Source: Periconia sp. R9002
Lineage: Eukaryota; Ascomycota; Dothideomycetes; Pleosporales; Periconiaceae
Assembly: GCA_023627715.1 (NCBI GenBank)
Contig: JAMAHW010000024.1
Span: 186,001-250,000 of the forward strand
DNA length: 64,000 nucleotides
Direction: 5' to 3'
Shown here: positions 33,649 to 44,280 of the stretch, one piece after another
Layout: every line of letters starts with the position of its first letter
Position numbering within the stretch: position 1 is the first letter of the stretch
Translations under genes and position numbers: made by a program
Notes under the pieces: model-generated
Database searches by the model: none
What the model was told of the DNA's origin: nothing
What the model saw: the letters and a program-made list of their open reading frames with translations, nothing else

Positions 33649-36600
33649 ATGGCCTCTTTCCCGGTCGCTCTTGGGAAGCTGTTCTTCTGGACGGCCGTTG
33701 CCCTTTCCCCTTCCGCCATCCCGAACGTTCCTCCTGAATTTCAAATTCTCTCCACCGGTACCGCGCTATATGTTGGAGGCTCCGATATTTTTAATTCATT
33801 TCAAACCGTCTACCACGAAGTCGCGGGACACGGCGATGCCTCTCTTCGCGAACTGGTTCAAAATGGATCCACTACCATCGGTGCAATTCATAACGATATT
33901 GAAGCAATCACATCTGCTACGTTATCTAAAGGCAATGCTACCACGATCATAATCACTCAGACAGTGACTTCAATGGCTGATGGTTCACTTTCTGATGTTC
34001 CCATCAATCCAGCGCCCTCAGGAGATGAAAGCTACGAGGCAGCCGAGCAACTGGATCCAAGTTTACATAAAGTAGCCGCACCCGAAGATAATACACTTGG
34101 CAACGCACTTTCCGTATACCTGTCAACAGCATGGGCTAGTTTTCGCCACTTTCTTGGTTTTTTTGAGACGCGCGCCAAGAACATCTATAGCCAAATGGTG
34201 CCGCTCTTCCAAACATCGCTCGCTTCGATCCGAGGGTATATCAATGATAGTCTTATCACATTTGACGACGTGTGTGAACAATATGGCGGTCGCTCAGTCA
34301 AAGAAGGAATACTCAAATACTCCAACCGTGCCTGGAACTGCATTAGACTCAAGGTCATCAAATACCAAAACGATGCTCGCATGATAGGGCATCTTAATTG
34401 GTGGATTACCAATCTGAGCTGGGCATTCGAAGACGCTTACTCTGAGTTGAAATCCAACGCAACTTGGTTAGGAGTTATACTCTTAATCATGTTCGGTCTA
34501 TTCCCACTCATGCGTACCATTGTTTTGGCCGTGAAGCCTCTCCCGGATCGCCAGGGACGGGCTCACCCGGCAGACAAGATCACATCTTTCACGCAAGCCA
34601 CCATCCCTAGATTTGTCACCCGATTTTTCTCTATATACGGCTATTACATCCCCAGCTATCTCGTAACGTGCTGGTCTGTGCTATTCATCTCAAACCAAGT
34701 AGAGGATGACTTCGCTCCCTGGCCTCCTTTGCTGTCTTGGCGATCGATTCTACATCTAGTTCTATCGATCATCATCAGCGATGATATTGCATATATATTC
34801 TTCTCGCCCCCACGGATATTTCAGAAGTTTATACCTTACCGCAGTCGAAGCAGGTCGTCTGTTCTTGTTGCTCAGGTCCTATACTGTCTTCTATGGGTTG
34901 CTGTCCTTCGCCTACCTCCCAAAGCTTGGCAGCCAGGAGTAGTGACAGAGTTTGATGTGTGGGTCGCCATGCTCCTGTTCTCTCTCGAAGGGATGATGGC
35001 GTTGAAGGAAGAAAACCCGTGGTATGCACCAGAAATCAGATCCTCGACTTGGTGTGGACGAATTATCGGAGTCTTGTGTCATTGGGCTGCACGGTTAATA
35101 ACAAGTGATTGGTATAAAACTAGAAAGGCATACTTAACAAATTTCTTTGCCTGGTTCACGCCGCGAGCTTGGATCGAAGCCTGGCTCCAGAAACTTTTGA
35201 CAAAGCTCCAAACCGAGGACAAACTCGAGACGCCAAACACTCCTGAGCAAACACCAGCGGTTGACTCCACGGACGAGACTCAGGGCCCGCCGAGCCCAGG
35301 TATGGGAAATGATGGAACATCACCGGAAACCGAACCACCACAGGACAACGAACCTCCACAGGATAACAAACCACCACAGGACAACAAACCACCACAGGAC
35401 AACAAACCACCACAGGACAACAAACCACCACAGGACAACAAACCACCACAGGACAACGAACCACCGCAGGAAAACGAACCATCATCCTCCCCTCCCTCAA
35501 ACACGGCTTCAGAAGAGAAAGTCCCTGTTTCACCTAAAGCCACGAGCTCGAGCGCTGCCCAGGAACCTCCACCTGTACAGCAAACTCCTCAGCCTGGGGA
35601 GGCTCCTGTCCCTAAAGAGAATCCAAGCGACGGCAGTAAAGACGTACATCCGGAGGCAACCAATCAGTCCGAAAGCTCCGATAAAGAATCGGCCTCCGAA
35701 GACGAATCAGATGAAGAACCCCAAGGCAACCGACAAGCACCTCCGCCTGGCCGCAAAATCATAAAGCCTAAGCCCCGTCTTCAGAATGCCCCCACGAAAG
35801 ACGATGCTTCTGAAGGTCCTGAAACTGACTGGGACGATTTTGAGGACGGTTTGTGGGAGAGAATGGACAAGGAACTACCTTCCGACAATAATTCAGAGAG
35901 TTCGGATGATCTCTACTCGTTTCCCCAAAAGCAATCTCGTCCGAAGGAATCTCCTCCACAGGAATCCCCTGCAAGTAAACCTCCTGCGAGCGAACCTCCT
36001 GCGAGTGAACCTACTACGAGTGAGCCTCCTACAAGAAAACCTCCTACGAGTAAACCTCCTACAAGTAAACCTCCTACGAGTAGACTTCCTATAAGTACAC
36101 TTCCTACGAGTAAACCTCCTGCGAGTAAACTTCCTACAAGTAAACCTCCTGCGAGTGAACCTACTACAGATAAATCTGCTGCGAATGAGCCTCCCAAGCC
36201 GAAGTCTCCCATTCCGGAAACTCCCACAGCCAAATCTCCCACGCCTAACTCTCCCATCCCACAGACTCCCACGCCGGAAACTTCTACCCCCACAGCTCCT
36301 AAGCAAAAACGTCCTGGGCGGGGACCTCGTCCACGCGTTTCATCGCCTTTCATGCCTATTAAACGACCTGGGGGGAGTAAGCAGACACCTTCCACGCCTA
36401 AAACGCCTAAAACACCTAAAACGCCTTCAACAAGCTCTCCACTTCCCAAAACCGAATGGTCCGTTGACGAAATCACCAAATTGAGCTCGACCATAGGTGT
36501 ACCCCTTGATATCGAACCTTCCACACCTGACAAAGCACATGCACCGCCATTGGTTAAGCCGAATCAGACGCCGCAGCAACCTGTCGCGTCAGAGAAAGGA

Positions 36601-37071
36601 GACAATGCTCAAAGCCATATTCCACCCTCCACAGCTGGCAACACGCAAGCCCCGCCCTCGAATAAGACAGAACAGACGCCTCAACAGCCCAACGCTGCTC
36701 ATAAAGTGGACGACGGTAATCAACCGTCCACAACCGGCGACACGTCTGCACCGCCATCAAATACCACAAATCAGACGCCCCAGGCACCCCCCGACGCTCC
36801 CGAGAAAGGCGACGACGCTGTCAAACCTTCCACACCCGAAAAACCACGTCCACCCCCGTCAAATAGAACAACCCAGGACCCACAACAACCTGAATCTCCA
36901 GAAAACGGCGGCGATACTTCAAGCCAATCGAGTTTTAACTCATTGTTCGACGATGAAGATTCGGCGAAAAAGACGTCCAAGAAATCTGACGATCCGGAGA
37001 AAGGGGATGACGATGCTCAAGGTCCCAAAAGTCCTGAGTCTACGTCTGGACCGCCTGATTACAAGTATTGA
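33649..37071 (+). CDS. Multi-pass membrane protein with long Pro-rich repetitive tail
   Basis: An uninterrupted 1140-codon frame with ATG directly after a 3' splice site. A hydrophobic N-terminus (KLFFWTAVALSPSAIP) may be a signal peptide, followed by a roughly 250-residue lumenal-type region. About five membrane helices follow between residues 272 and 450 (for example WLGVILLIMFGLFPLMRTIV and VLVAQVLYCLLWVAVLRL). From residue 520 to the end the chain is low-complexity, acidic and Pro/Ser/Thr-rich. It carries eight EPPQDN/KPPQDN units (35332-35475) and a second tract of SKPPT/SEPPA pentapeptides (about 35970-36190). No known domain is recognised; an anchored scaffold with an extended flexible tail is the simplest reading. 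Confidence 0.75.
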   Translation: MASFPVALGKLFFWTAVALSPSAIPNVPPEFQILSTGTALYVGGSDIFNSFQTVYHEVAGHGDASLRELVQNGSTTIGAIHNDIEAITSATLSKGNATTIIITQTVTSMADGSLSDVPINPAPSGDESYEAAEQLDPSLHKVAAPEDNTLGNALSVYLSTAWASFRHFLGFFETRAKNIYSQMVPLFQTSLASIRGYINDSLITFDDVCEQYGGRSVKEGILKYSNRAWNCIRLKVIKYQNDARMIGHLNWWITNLSWAFEDAYSELKSNATWLGVILLIMFGLFPLMRTIVLAVKPLPDRQGRAHPADKITSFTQATIPRFVTRFFSIYGYYIPSYLVTCWSVLFISNQVEDDFAPWPPLLSWRSILHLVLSIIISDDIAYIFFSPPRIFQKFIPYRSRSRSSVLVAQVLYCLLWVAVLRLPPKAWQPGVVTEFDVWVAMLLFSLEGMMALKEENPWYAPEIRSSTWCGRIIGVLCHWAARLITSDWYKTRKAYLTNFFAWFTPRAWIEAWLQKLLTKLQTEDKLETPNTPEQTPAVDSTDETQGPPSPGMGNDGTSPETEPPQDNEPPQDNKPPQDNKPPQDNKPPQDNKPPQDNKPPQDNEPPQENEPSSSPPSNTASEEKVPVSPKATSSSAAQEPPPVQQTPQPGEAPVPKENPSDGSKDVHPEATNQSESSDKESASEDESDEEPQGNRQAPPPGRKIIKPKPRLQNAPTKDDASEGPETDWDDFEDGLWERMDKELPSDNNSESSDDLYSFPQKQSRPKESPPQESPASKPPASEPPASEPTTSEPPTRKPPTSKPPTSKPPTSRLPISTLPTSKPPASKLPTSKPPASEPTTDKSAANEPPKPKSPIPETPTAKSPTPNSPIPQTPTPETSTPTAPKQKRPGRGPRPRVSSPFMPIKRPGGSKQTPSTPKTPKTPKTPSTSSPLPKTEWSVDEITKLSSTIGVPLDIEPSTPDKAHAPPLVKPNQTPQQPVASEKGDNAQSHIPPSTAGNTQAPPSNKTEQTPQQPNAAHKVDDGNQPSTTGDTSAPPSNTTNQTPQAPPDAPEKGDDAVKPSTPEKPRPPPSNRTTQDPQQPESPENGGDTSSQSSFNSLFDDEDSAKKTSKKSDDPEKGDDDAQGPKSPESTSGPPDYKY
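35332..35475 (+). repeat. 18-bp tandem repeat encoding (E/K)PPQDN
   Basis: Eight consecutive 18-bp units; the central five are nearly identical at nucleotide level (CCACCACAGGACAACAAA), which indicates recent expansion and likely length polymorphism. Confidence 0.95.
35965..36190 (+). repeat. 15-bp imperfect tandem repeat encoding Pro-rich pentapeptides
   Basis: About fifteen units of the form AGT-(A/G)AA-CCT-CCT-ACG/GCG encoding S(K/E)PP(T/A). They are diverged more than the 18-bp array upstream and stay in frame throughout. Confidence 0.85.
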
Positions 37072-38415
37072 GGTTTTTGTGAAAGGTGGTCAGGGGGGGG
37101 TCTGTGGTTGTTTTGTTTTGGTAGTGCAATGTAGAGATAGGCGTTTCAATTTTGTAGGATAGAGTATTTCGTAACACGTGCTCTGACTTTTTACACTAGA
37201 ATAAAAGATTGGTCTTGTACGGCATACATTCATCCCTTTCCCACACATAGTTTCATAATAAATAAAAATTGTCTACTAAGTATCTTTTCTAGTCATTGTG
37301 CCTAGACTTTTTGTTGTTCCAAATGAGCAAACAACACAACCCTTCCAAACCTCACAACCCGCGCCTAACATTCCCGAAACCCCAACCTTGATCAAAGTAG
37401 GAACCTGAGCGACTAAACCTCGTTCATCTCCCTATAATCAAATCATACCTCGCTCTTCCCCCATTTCCCGTGTTCAAATCCTAAGATGGAATCTTACTCC
37501 CTGCCCACTACGATCGTCCTCTGGTACATTGGTACTAAAGATGTAGCGACTACAGCAAGAAGGGCGCACCCTTATTTATGCCCATCCTCTCGAGTGCCTT
37601 AACTTAAACGGCCTTGTCACACATGCTTCCGGTTGACTTATATCGAATGAAGTTGTTTATCGCTCTTCTTCGATTTTTTTGGATGAGGCGGTGGGATGCG
37701 AATGCTATGTCGGTTGTGCGTGGGTCGTTGCTATGCCTGCAGAAATTTTCTGATAGTTTTTGATTATGAGTGTGAGAGAGGTCTTTCCAGTGTGATATCT
37801 TGAGTTACGTGATTGTGTTGCTGAGCAAGGCCAGAGCAGCTAATTTTCATTAGAATAACGTGTAAATATCGATGTTAGAAGACGACTATCCCACAGATCG
37901 CCCTTAGCTACATGTGTCTAGCCTAAGGAGGTAAAGCGGTGGTGTGATTTTGTAACGTCAAAGCATACGTGGGTTTACAGATGGACTTTGTAATTGCGTG
38001 ATTTTATTGGGGAATGTCAATTTTGGGTTAGGGAGAGGGTTAGGTTTTAGGCGGATTGGAGTTTTGATGGTGGAATTGGAGTACTTGAGTTGCTTTGAGC
38101 TCTGCTCCCTGTGGAACTGCAATACGGGAGACCCACACGCTGTCAACAAAGCGTGGAGTTCAACTTCGAAAACACGGTGAATTGACTATTATAAGCATTT
38201 ACAAAAGAAATTCTGACATTTCAAAAACTTTATCAATGACCCTAAAAGACAAAGTTTGATTCTGAAAATTCATAAGGCGCATCTACGAGCGGAGTAATTG
38301 ATGAAAGACAGCGTCAAAGGGAGGATATTGATAGCGACTGAAGGTACATATATAGATATGCAGTGAGACGAGTGTTGGTTATAAGGTCCACAAAAGTTGT
38401 GCGTAGGGTCGAGGT
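37072..38415. other. Intergenic, convergent 3' ends
   Basis: 1.34 kb. It includes AT-rich 3' UTR-like sequence with AATAAA-like signals (37257-37264). No gene is supported on either strand. Confidence 0.5.
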
Positions 38416-41143
38416 TCAACGTTTCTTAACATCGAGGGACCAGAGCTGCACTGTTTTTTCGGTACTGTTTACGGCTGTTATCCGCTTGCTGTCTGGCGAA
38501 AAACCCACATCTGCCATTTTAAGGCCCTCGAACGGCGGCACTGGCTCCCCTGAATCGACAGACAAGAGCAGTGCAATTAGGGTACATCCATCTTTATCTT
38601 CAGCTCCTATAACCAGTAACCACTTCCCGTCTGGGGAAGGAACGAAGAACTGGCTCAATTCTGGAAGTTCCAGTGTCTGCACTAGCTTTCCGGACTTTAC
38701 ACACCAGAGCTGCGCCGTTGTATCCTTCCCTTGGCGAGTCACTACCCACTGACTGTCTGGTGAGAAACACGTATAATTGTATCCAGGGTATGAATAAGGG
38801 TGTGAATAAGGGTCAGAAACAGACTCATACACTATGAGTCTATGCACTAGCGTTGCTGACTCTAAAGACCAGAGCTCCTCTCGTTGCGGGCGCCCTGTAC
38901 TTTTTACTACCCACTTGTAGTCCGGCGAGAATGCCAAATGGTAACCCTCTTGCCCGCCTGTGGACAACGTATGCATTATAGTCCCAGACTCAGCAGACCA
39001 CAGTTGCATCTCCCCATTATATTTATCTTCTACGAAGAGCCTACCGTCTGGTAAGAAGAACACATAGGCTCCGTCAAAGATGGTGAATGTCTGCAATAGC
39101 GTCCCGGACTCGGTAGACCAGAGCTGTACTTTCGTAGCGGCATCGTCTTTCGTAATCAGACGCTTGCTGTTTGGCGAAAATGCTGCAAAAGAGCAGCTCG
39201 TGATAGTGTACAAGAGTGCCCCAGACTCGGCAGACCAAAGCTGCGTTGGAATCGCGATCTGAGAGTATGATCTGATTAGATTGGTGCACAACAGCTTACT
39301 ATCAGGCGAGAATTTGGTGATGGGTCCATGTTCAAAGTTCGAAAACCTCTGCAGTAGCATCCCAGACCTCGCGTCCCAGAGATCCATCTTACTTTCTCCG
39401 TGGCTAATCCAAGTTACAAGCCGCTTACTGTCTGGCGAGAAGGTGATGCGAGGATGATAATCTCGTATATTGTTTGCCAGCATCTTCACTACCGTCCCAA
39501 ATTCGCCACAGCAGAGCTGCAAATCCATAGCCCAGTAGTCACCCTTCATGGTCACCAATCGCTTACCGTCCGGAGAGAACTGCGGATAACAGAGCCGATG
39601 GCCTGCGAGCGTCTGCAAAAGCGTTCCAGACCTAGGGTCCCAGAGGTCCACCCCGCCGTTTCTACAAACTACCAGCCGCTTACTGTCTGACGAGAATAAC
39701 GCAGATTCAATGGATCTATTCGAAGGGGATGCGAGTGTCTGTAACAGCACCCCCGACTCAGCAGACCAGAGCTGCATCGTGGTAGAATTGGATCCTACGG
39801 TCGCCAGCTGCTTACCGTCTGGCGAGAATACTGAACGTTCGGAGCCCGCGAGCGTTTTTACTAGTATCACCTCCGTTGCAACACTTGATTCCTGGTTATT
39901 GTGTGGAGGGTATGGAATTAATGACTTGCCAGATGTCGATTGAAGCCTCTCTGGTCTCTGAAATGCTGTCGTCTGTGTGCCTTCATGTTCAACATTTGAC
40001 AGACTTGACCATTGAGCTGAAGCTGACATATTCCAAGAATTTTCCGTAGACGGCGAACTGCTTTGTTCCACGTTGAGCGCAGCGAACTCATCCTCTAATA
40101 TCGACTTCATCCAGACATGTTGAAGGGATTGGGTTGAGCTCATTCGATTCGTGGGAACTGCCACCATCATCTGAGTGACAAAATCGGAGCAGTCGTGTCC
40201 AGCAGATACCGTAAGTCGATCTGATGGGAAATGTCGCTTGCTTTCACAGTATGTGAACAAATCCGCGAAATTCTGAAAGGTAGCCTCACTGGTGAGCATC
40301 TGAAAGACGATTTCGCCCAAAGCCCACATGTCGGCTGCTTGGAACTCAGTGATAGACTTGGGGCGATCCAATAAGCCGCGCAATTCAGGGGCCATGAATG
40401 CCTCCGTTCCTATGATCGACGTTAGAGGTCCGTTCGTCTCATCACCCCGTTTACTGATCCCAAAGTCAGCGAGTACTATCCACCATTTCTGTTCCGGCGG
40501 CATTGCTTTGATAAGAACATTCTAACAAATAATTAATCACCTAGTTTTTAGAGGAATGGGGTTATATATACCCCAGGTTTAAGGTCTCTATGCGCAAACC
40601 CATTCTGATGCATCTGATTGAGACCTTCGAGCATTTGGTAAGCTAGTTGTTGACCTTCTTCAACAGAAACAGGACATCTTCTTTGGAGATAGTGATGAAG
40701 ATCCCCATGGCGGCAGTATTCCATAGTAACAAATATAGAATCTGAGTCTTCAAACCAGCCAAAAGATTTGACGAACCATCGTTTGTACTGCCATTCTTGT
40801 TAGCCTACGACTATGGCTTTTGATATCGACTAACCCTATCGTGTGAGAACTTGGCAATCGTTTCTAGTTCCCGATTGTAATTTAAGCCCTTGCGATCATT
40901 CTGCGCCTTCTGAACAATCTTCACTGCCCGACAGGAGTCCTGGCCTGAACCTTTTATAACGCATCGCTGGAGCGTAACTTGCCCAAACCCTCCACGTCCC
41001 ACAAATTTGTCCCACTTCCACTGTTCTTCTCGAGAGAACCGTCTGCCGGCTTCATCAATCTCAGGGTACATATGTATGGTAACGGAGCCGCGAAATTTAG
41101 TGTCGATCTTCGAGTCTAGCACGAGGTCGGATAGTCGCGACAT
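38416..41143 (-). CDS. Ser/Thr protein kinase fused to WD40-like repeats
   Basis: Three exons, 41143-40835, 40787-40572 and 40521-38416, give 876 aa. The kinase domain (about residues 43-310) is complete: glycine loop GRGGFG (49-54), Lys75 in RAVKIVQK, HRDLKPGN with Asp171, Asp194 in ADFG, and APE in FMAPELRG. All residues required for catalysis are present. After a roughly 100-residue Ser/Thr-rich linker come about eleven WD40-like units of about 40 residues built on FSPDSKRLVT and VQLWSAESGTLLQT, enough for one or two beta-propellers. The propeller would sense or bind a partner and the kinase would signal. Fusion of a kinase to a C-terminal propeller is uncommon in fungi and recalls repeat-bearing recognition proteins. 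The first intron uses a GTTAGT donor. Confidence 0.88.
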
Positions 41144-43757
41144 TGTGTTTGGAGCTAGGAACAGTCAGCCTTGTCAGTCAATCTTAGCCGCTTCGGAGAC
41201 CAACCGCGTTATAAGTCTCTCCAGATTCTCATTCGCTTACAAGCCCATCAAGCACTTCCGCGCATGAAATGAAAGGTGACGACGTCCAACTGCAAGGGCA
41301 AGTTCGAAGAAGCGGAGATGAAGCCATCTTGCCGGCAAGGCTTTCCAAGGCGCTGGGGCTGGAAGAGTGCGCTGACGATGCAGGGGGGTTGATTGGCCGA
41401 ACGAGCGGGGCAGTGATTGATGAGTTTCGAGGCAAATGCTGTGGTTGAGCCGAACGACTTGTACATGTTCAGCGCCAGGCAATTCAAAGCTATCAGCGAG
41501 CATCCCTAACTTGCTCAAGATTTCACGTGCAAGCCACAGAAGCATGTCACGTAAAAATGATTAGAGACCTTCACTTGTATATATATTAATACAGCACTTA
41601 AGGTTCGATTCAAGTCTCTCATAGCAATGCGCGGTGCACAGCTCATTGGCAAATCAATACTGTATCAATTGGTTATATTTGTGCACGCTGATGTAGGCTA
41701 GGTCTCGTTGAGCGTTCACCTCAAGCGAATAGGACGTTTTGCAAGGGTAGCATCAGCGGCCTACCGCGTGAGCAAATCTCCAGAACGGGCGTGACTTATA
41801 GTAAAATAGGCTAGAATTCATAAATACAGTTCTACATATCTAGTATGTCGCCCTGTGGCTCCACCATTATGAGTTCCTTTTGAAACTGTAATCCATCAGA
41901 AGAAGGGACCATGAGTGGCAATCAGTGTCTGCGAGATAGTCGATTAGCCAACAACGAAGTCGATTCAGCAGCATGTTGATTATAGGAGAAAATATGGACA
42001 TATCATCCAAAGTGACCAGAAGAGACTCACCGACCCGCGTTGAGGAGAGTATTGGGGTCAAAGGCGTGAAATCCTCTCGCGTCGAGGTGCATCTTTTCGA
42101 CCTGCGGACGTAAATTACTGTACAAAAGCATTAGACACCGCTACGATTGGGGGCAGGTCACATCATAATACCGCCCAGATGTTCCTACGGGTATGCCCGA
42201 GGTTGGACACACGGCCAGCTTATCTACCACATGCAATCTCCAGTGCTTCTTTTTAATACAAAGGCCCGCTTTTCAGTCCCCCTTCCATGTTTCCCTGGTT
42301 TAGTCTGAAGCATACAAAGACTGTTGAAAGCACAAGGATTTGGCTCCCGCTATATTAAGTTTCAAAAGGAGTGTTGGAACTTCCAGACCGTCCATTTAAA
42401 CATGAGAGCTACAACACGAGGTGGCACAAATTGTAAGACAGAGTACACCGGCGGGTAGCCTAACGAAGTGATACGCCGGCCAACTCCGATCTTGAGTAAT
42501 AGACTTACACCAAATGTGGAAAAACACATATACTTGCATATGAACTGTTCGCTGCCTGTATGTGATGTGTCGATTGTTTCCCGCGTCCATGAACTGTCCA
42601 CAAGCACATGTGCCTCATTGCTGAGATACGCAACGAATCATATGCTCATTAAAAACTGGGCTGTGTTGTGCATGACTATTTGTACAAGGAACCTCAAAAA
42701 TGGGGGGTTTTTATACTGACGTGGCGTAGTGGAAAAGACTTGCCTTGCCGCCCAGCAAAGCCCGCCTGTGTCCCCACGCATGCGTGTGACATAAATTCTT
42801 CGTCACAAGGCTTTTGGAAGAAGCGACACCTGACACTCACAAGCGCCATAATAATTAGTATCGTTGGTTTTGATATCCGTTGTTGCTGTGTATCAAGCTC
42901 AAAGTCCTGAGTCCATTGGTGAGAACTGGTCGGCGAGGATGTGGACGAGGTTATCTATGTCCTACTTTTTGTTACTAGGCAATAAAGGCAAGTACAACAA
43001 TCCACGAGAGCGCTCAGCCGTGCTATCTTTGTAGCACGATGGGTTAGGGTATGGATTGATACGCTTTTTCGGATGACATTCTCCTTCTTGAGGCTTGGTG
43101 TATCTCGATGTTTCAATCTTCGAACAGCAAATCACCACGTTTAGGGCTCAGGCATACTTGCAGTTGAAGTCAGTCATAAGTGAATGCAAAGTACGGTAGT
43201 CGTACATTTCTTATTGTCCACTCAAACCACCAAGCTTACGCCGTTTGCTTGTATCAATCTGAGTCATTTACTTGTATTGATTGCATTGCAAAAGTATCAG
43301 TGATACAATATCAGCGGAGAGAGGGTAGAAAACTAAATTTTGTCCCTCATGTCCTGGTCATATCATATCATCGAATCAAATGTGACTGATAATTCTACTT
43401 GGCGAAAGTAAAACGGATATCACGACACAAAGCGTCACGCCGGACTTTGCAAGACATGCCAGCGAACATTTACAAACGATAAGAACGGGTACATACCTGG
43501 CTAGATCAATTTCTGTGCATAGGCATCGGTGTCACTCACACCTGTGCCCACTCACCGCGAATCCTTCTCAAACGCCGCTAGCAAACCGTCCTTCACTCAC
43601 TTCTTGAGTCACAGAACCACGTCATACTTTTCCCTCACCCTCTCACCCTCTCACCTCAGAGCCTCGTCCAATCAAGTCCTCTGCAAGGCCTAGACATGGC
43701 CCAAACGTTGACTAGTGAGGTCACGTGAGCCTTGGCGCCTTTGTGTAACACCCCAAG

Positions 43758-43765
43758 TATATAAA
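43758..43765 (+). promoter_or_regulatory. TATA box with downstream pyrimidine-rich leader
   Basis: TATATAAA followed by 200 bp of CT-rich sequence, the usual layout of strongly transcribed ascomycete promoters, with an ATG at 44008 in good context (CGCAACATGA). The frame from that ATG is only 20 codons unless spliced, so the transcript's nature is unclear. Confidence 0.4.
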
Positions 43766-44131
43766 CTCGCCCGCCTCGCCCTCAACCTCTTTTCCTCCTC
43801 CTCCACTTCAGACTCAACTACCTTCTTCATACTGTCTCATCTCCAACCCACACACCCTCACAAGAGCAGCCTTTCTCTTCAAGCTCTCTTCCTCTCTACC
43901 TTCTTGCTTCATGCCATAGTCAAGTATCTCTACCTTGCTCCCTCCTTCGTCTTTGCACTAACACCCCGCAGCACTTCCCTCTGCGTACCTTCCACAGGCA
44001 TCGCAACATGACTCTACTATCTGCACAATCCTCATTGTCAGTGTGTCTTGTCGCTAGCTTCACCACTTGACATTGTCATTGGGTTAGCTCAGAAAAGGGA
44101 ACAGTGCGGCGCTCTACGGCTCAAGTCAGCG

Positions 44132-44280
44132 GACTGTGTGGAATTTGAGGGTTCATCTCCACGATGGTACCTGGCCTATCCGCTTGACCTCTCAGCCAGG
44201 CTCATGTAAGCAGACCGTGTGGAATCTGAGGGTTCATCTTCGTGACGATACCTGGCCTATCTGCTTCACCTCTCAGCCGG
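44132..44280 (+). repeat. 81-bp tandem duplication
   Basis: Unit 1 is 44132-44212 and unit 2 starts at 44213. They share GTGTGGAAT-TGAGGGTTCATC and TACCTGGCCTATC-GCTT-ACCTCTCAGCC with about ten differences. The unit is a multiple of three and stays open in one frame. Confidence 0.9.

Noticed and set aside
35893..36533. Minus-strand frames with repetitive Gly/Leu/Val or Arg/Phe/Thr pentapeptides
   Set aside because: Mirror images of the Pro-rich coding repeat on the plus strand.
41229..41545. Overlapping minus-strand frames of 68-102 codons
   Set aside because: Three frames overlap with no splice partners or domain; looks like chance in GC-richer DNA upstream of the kinase gene.
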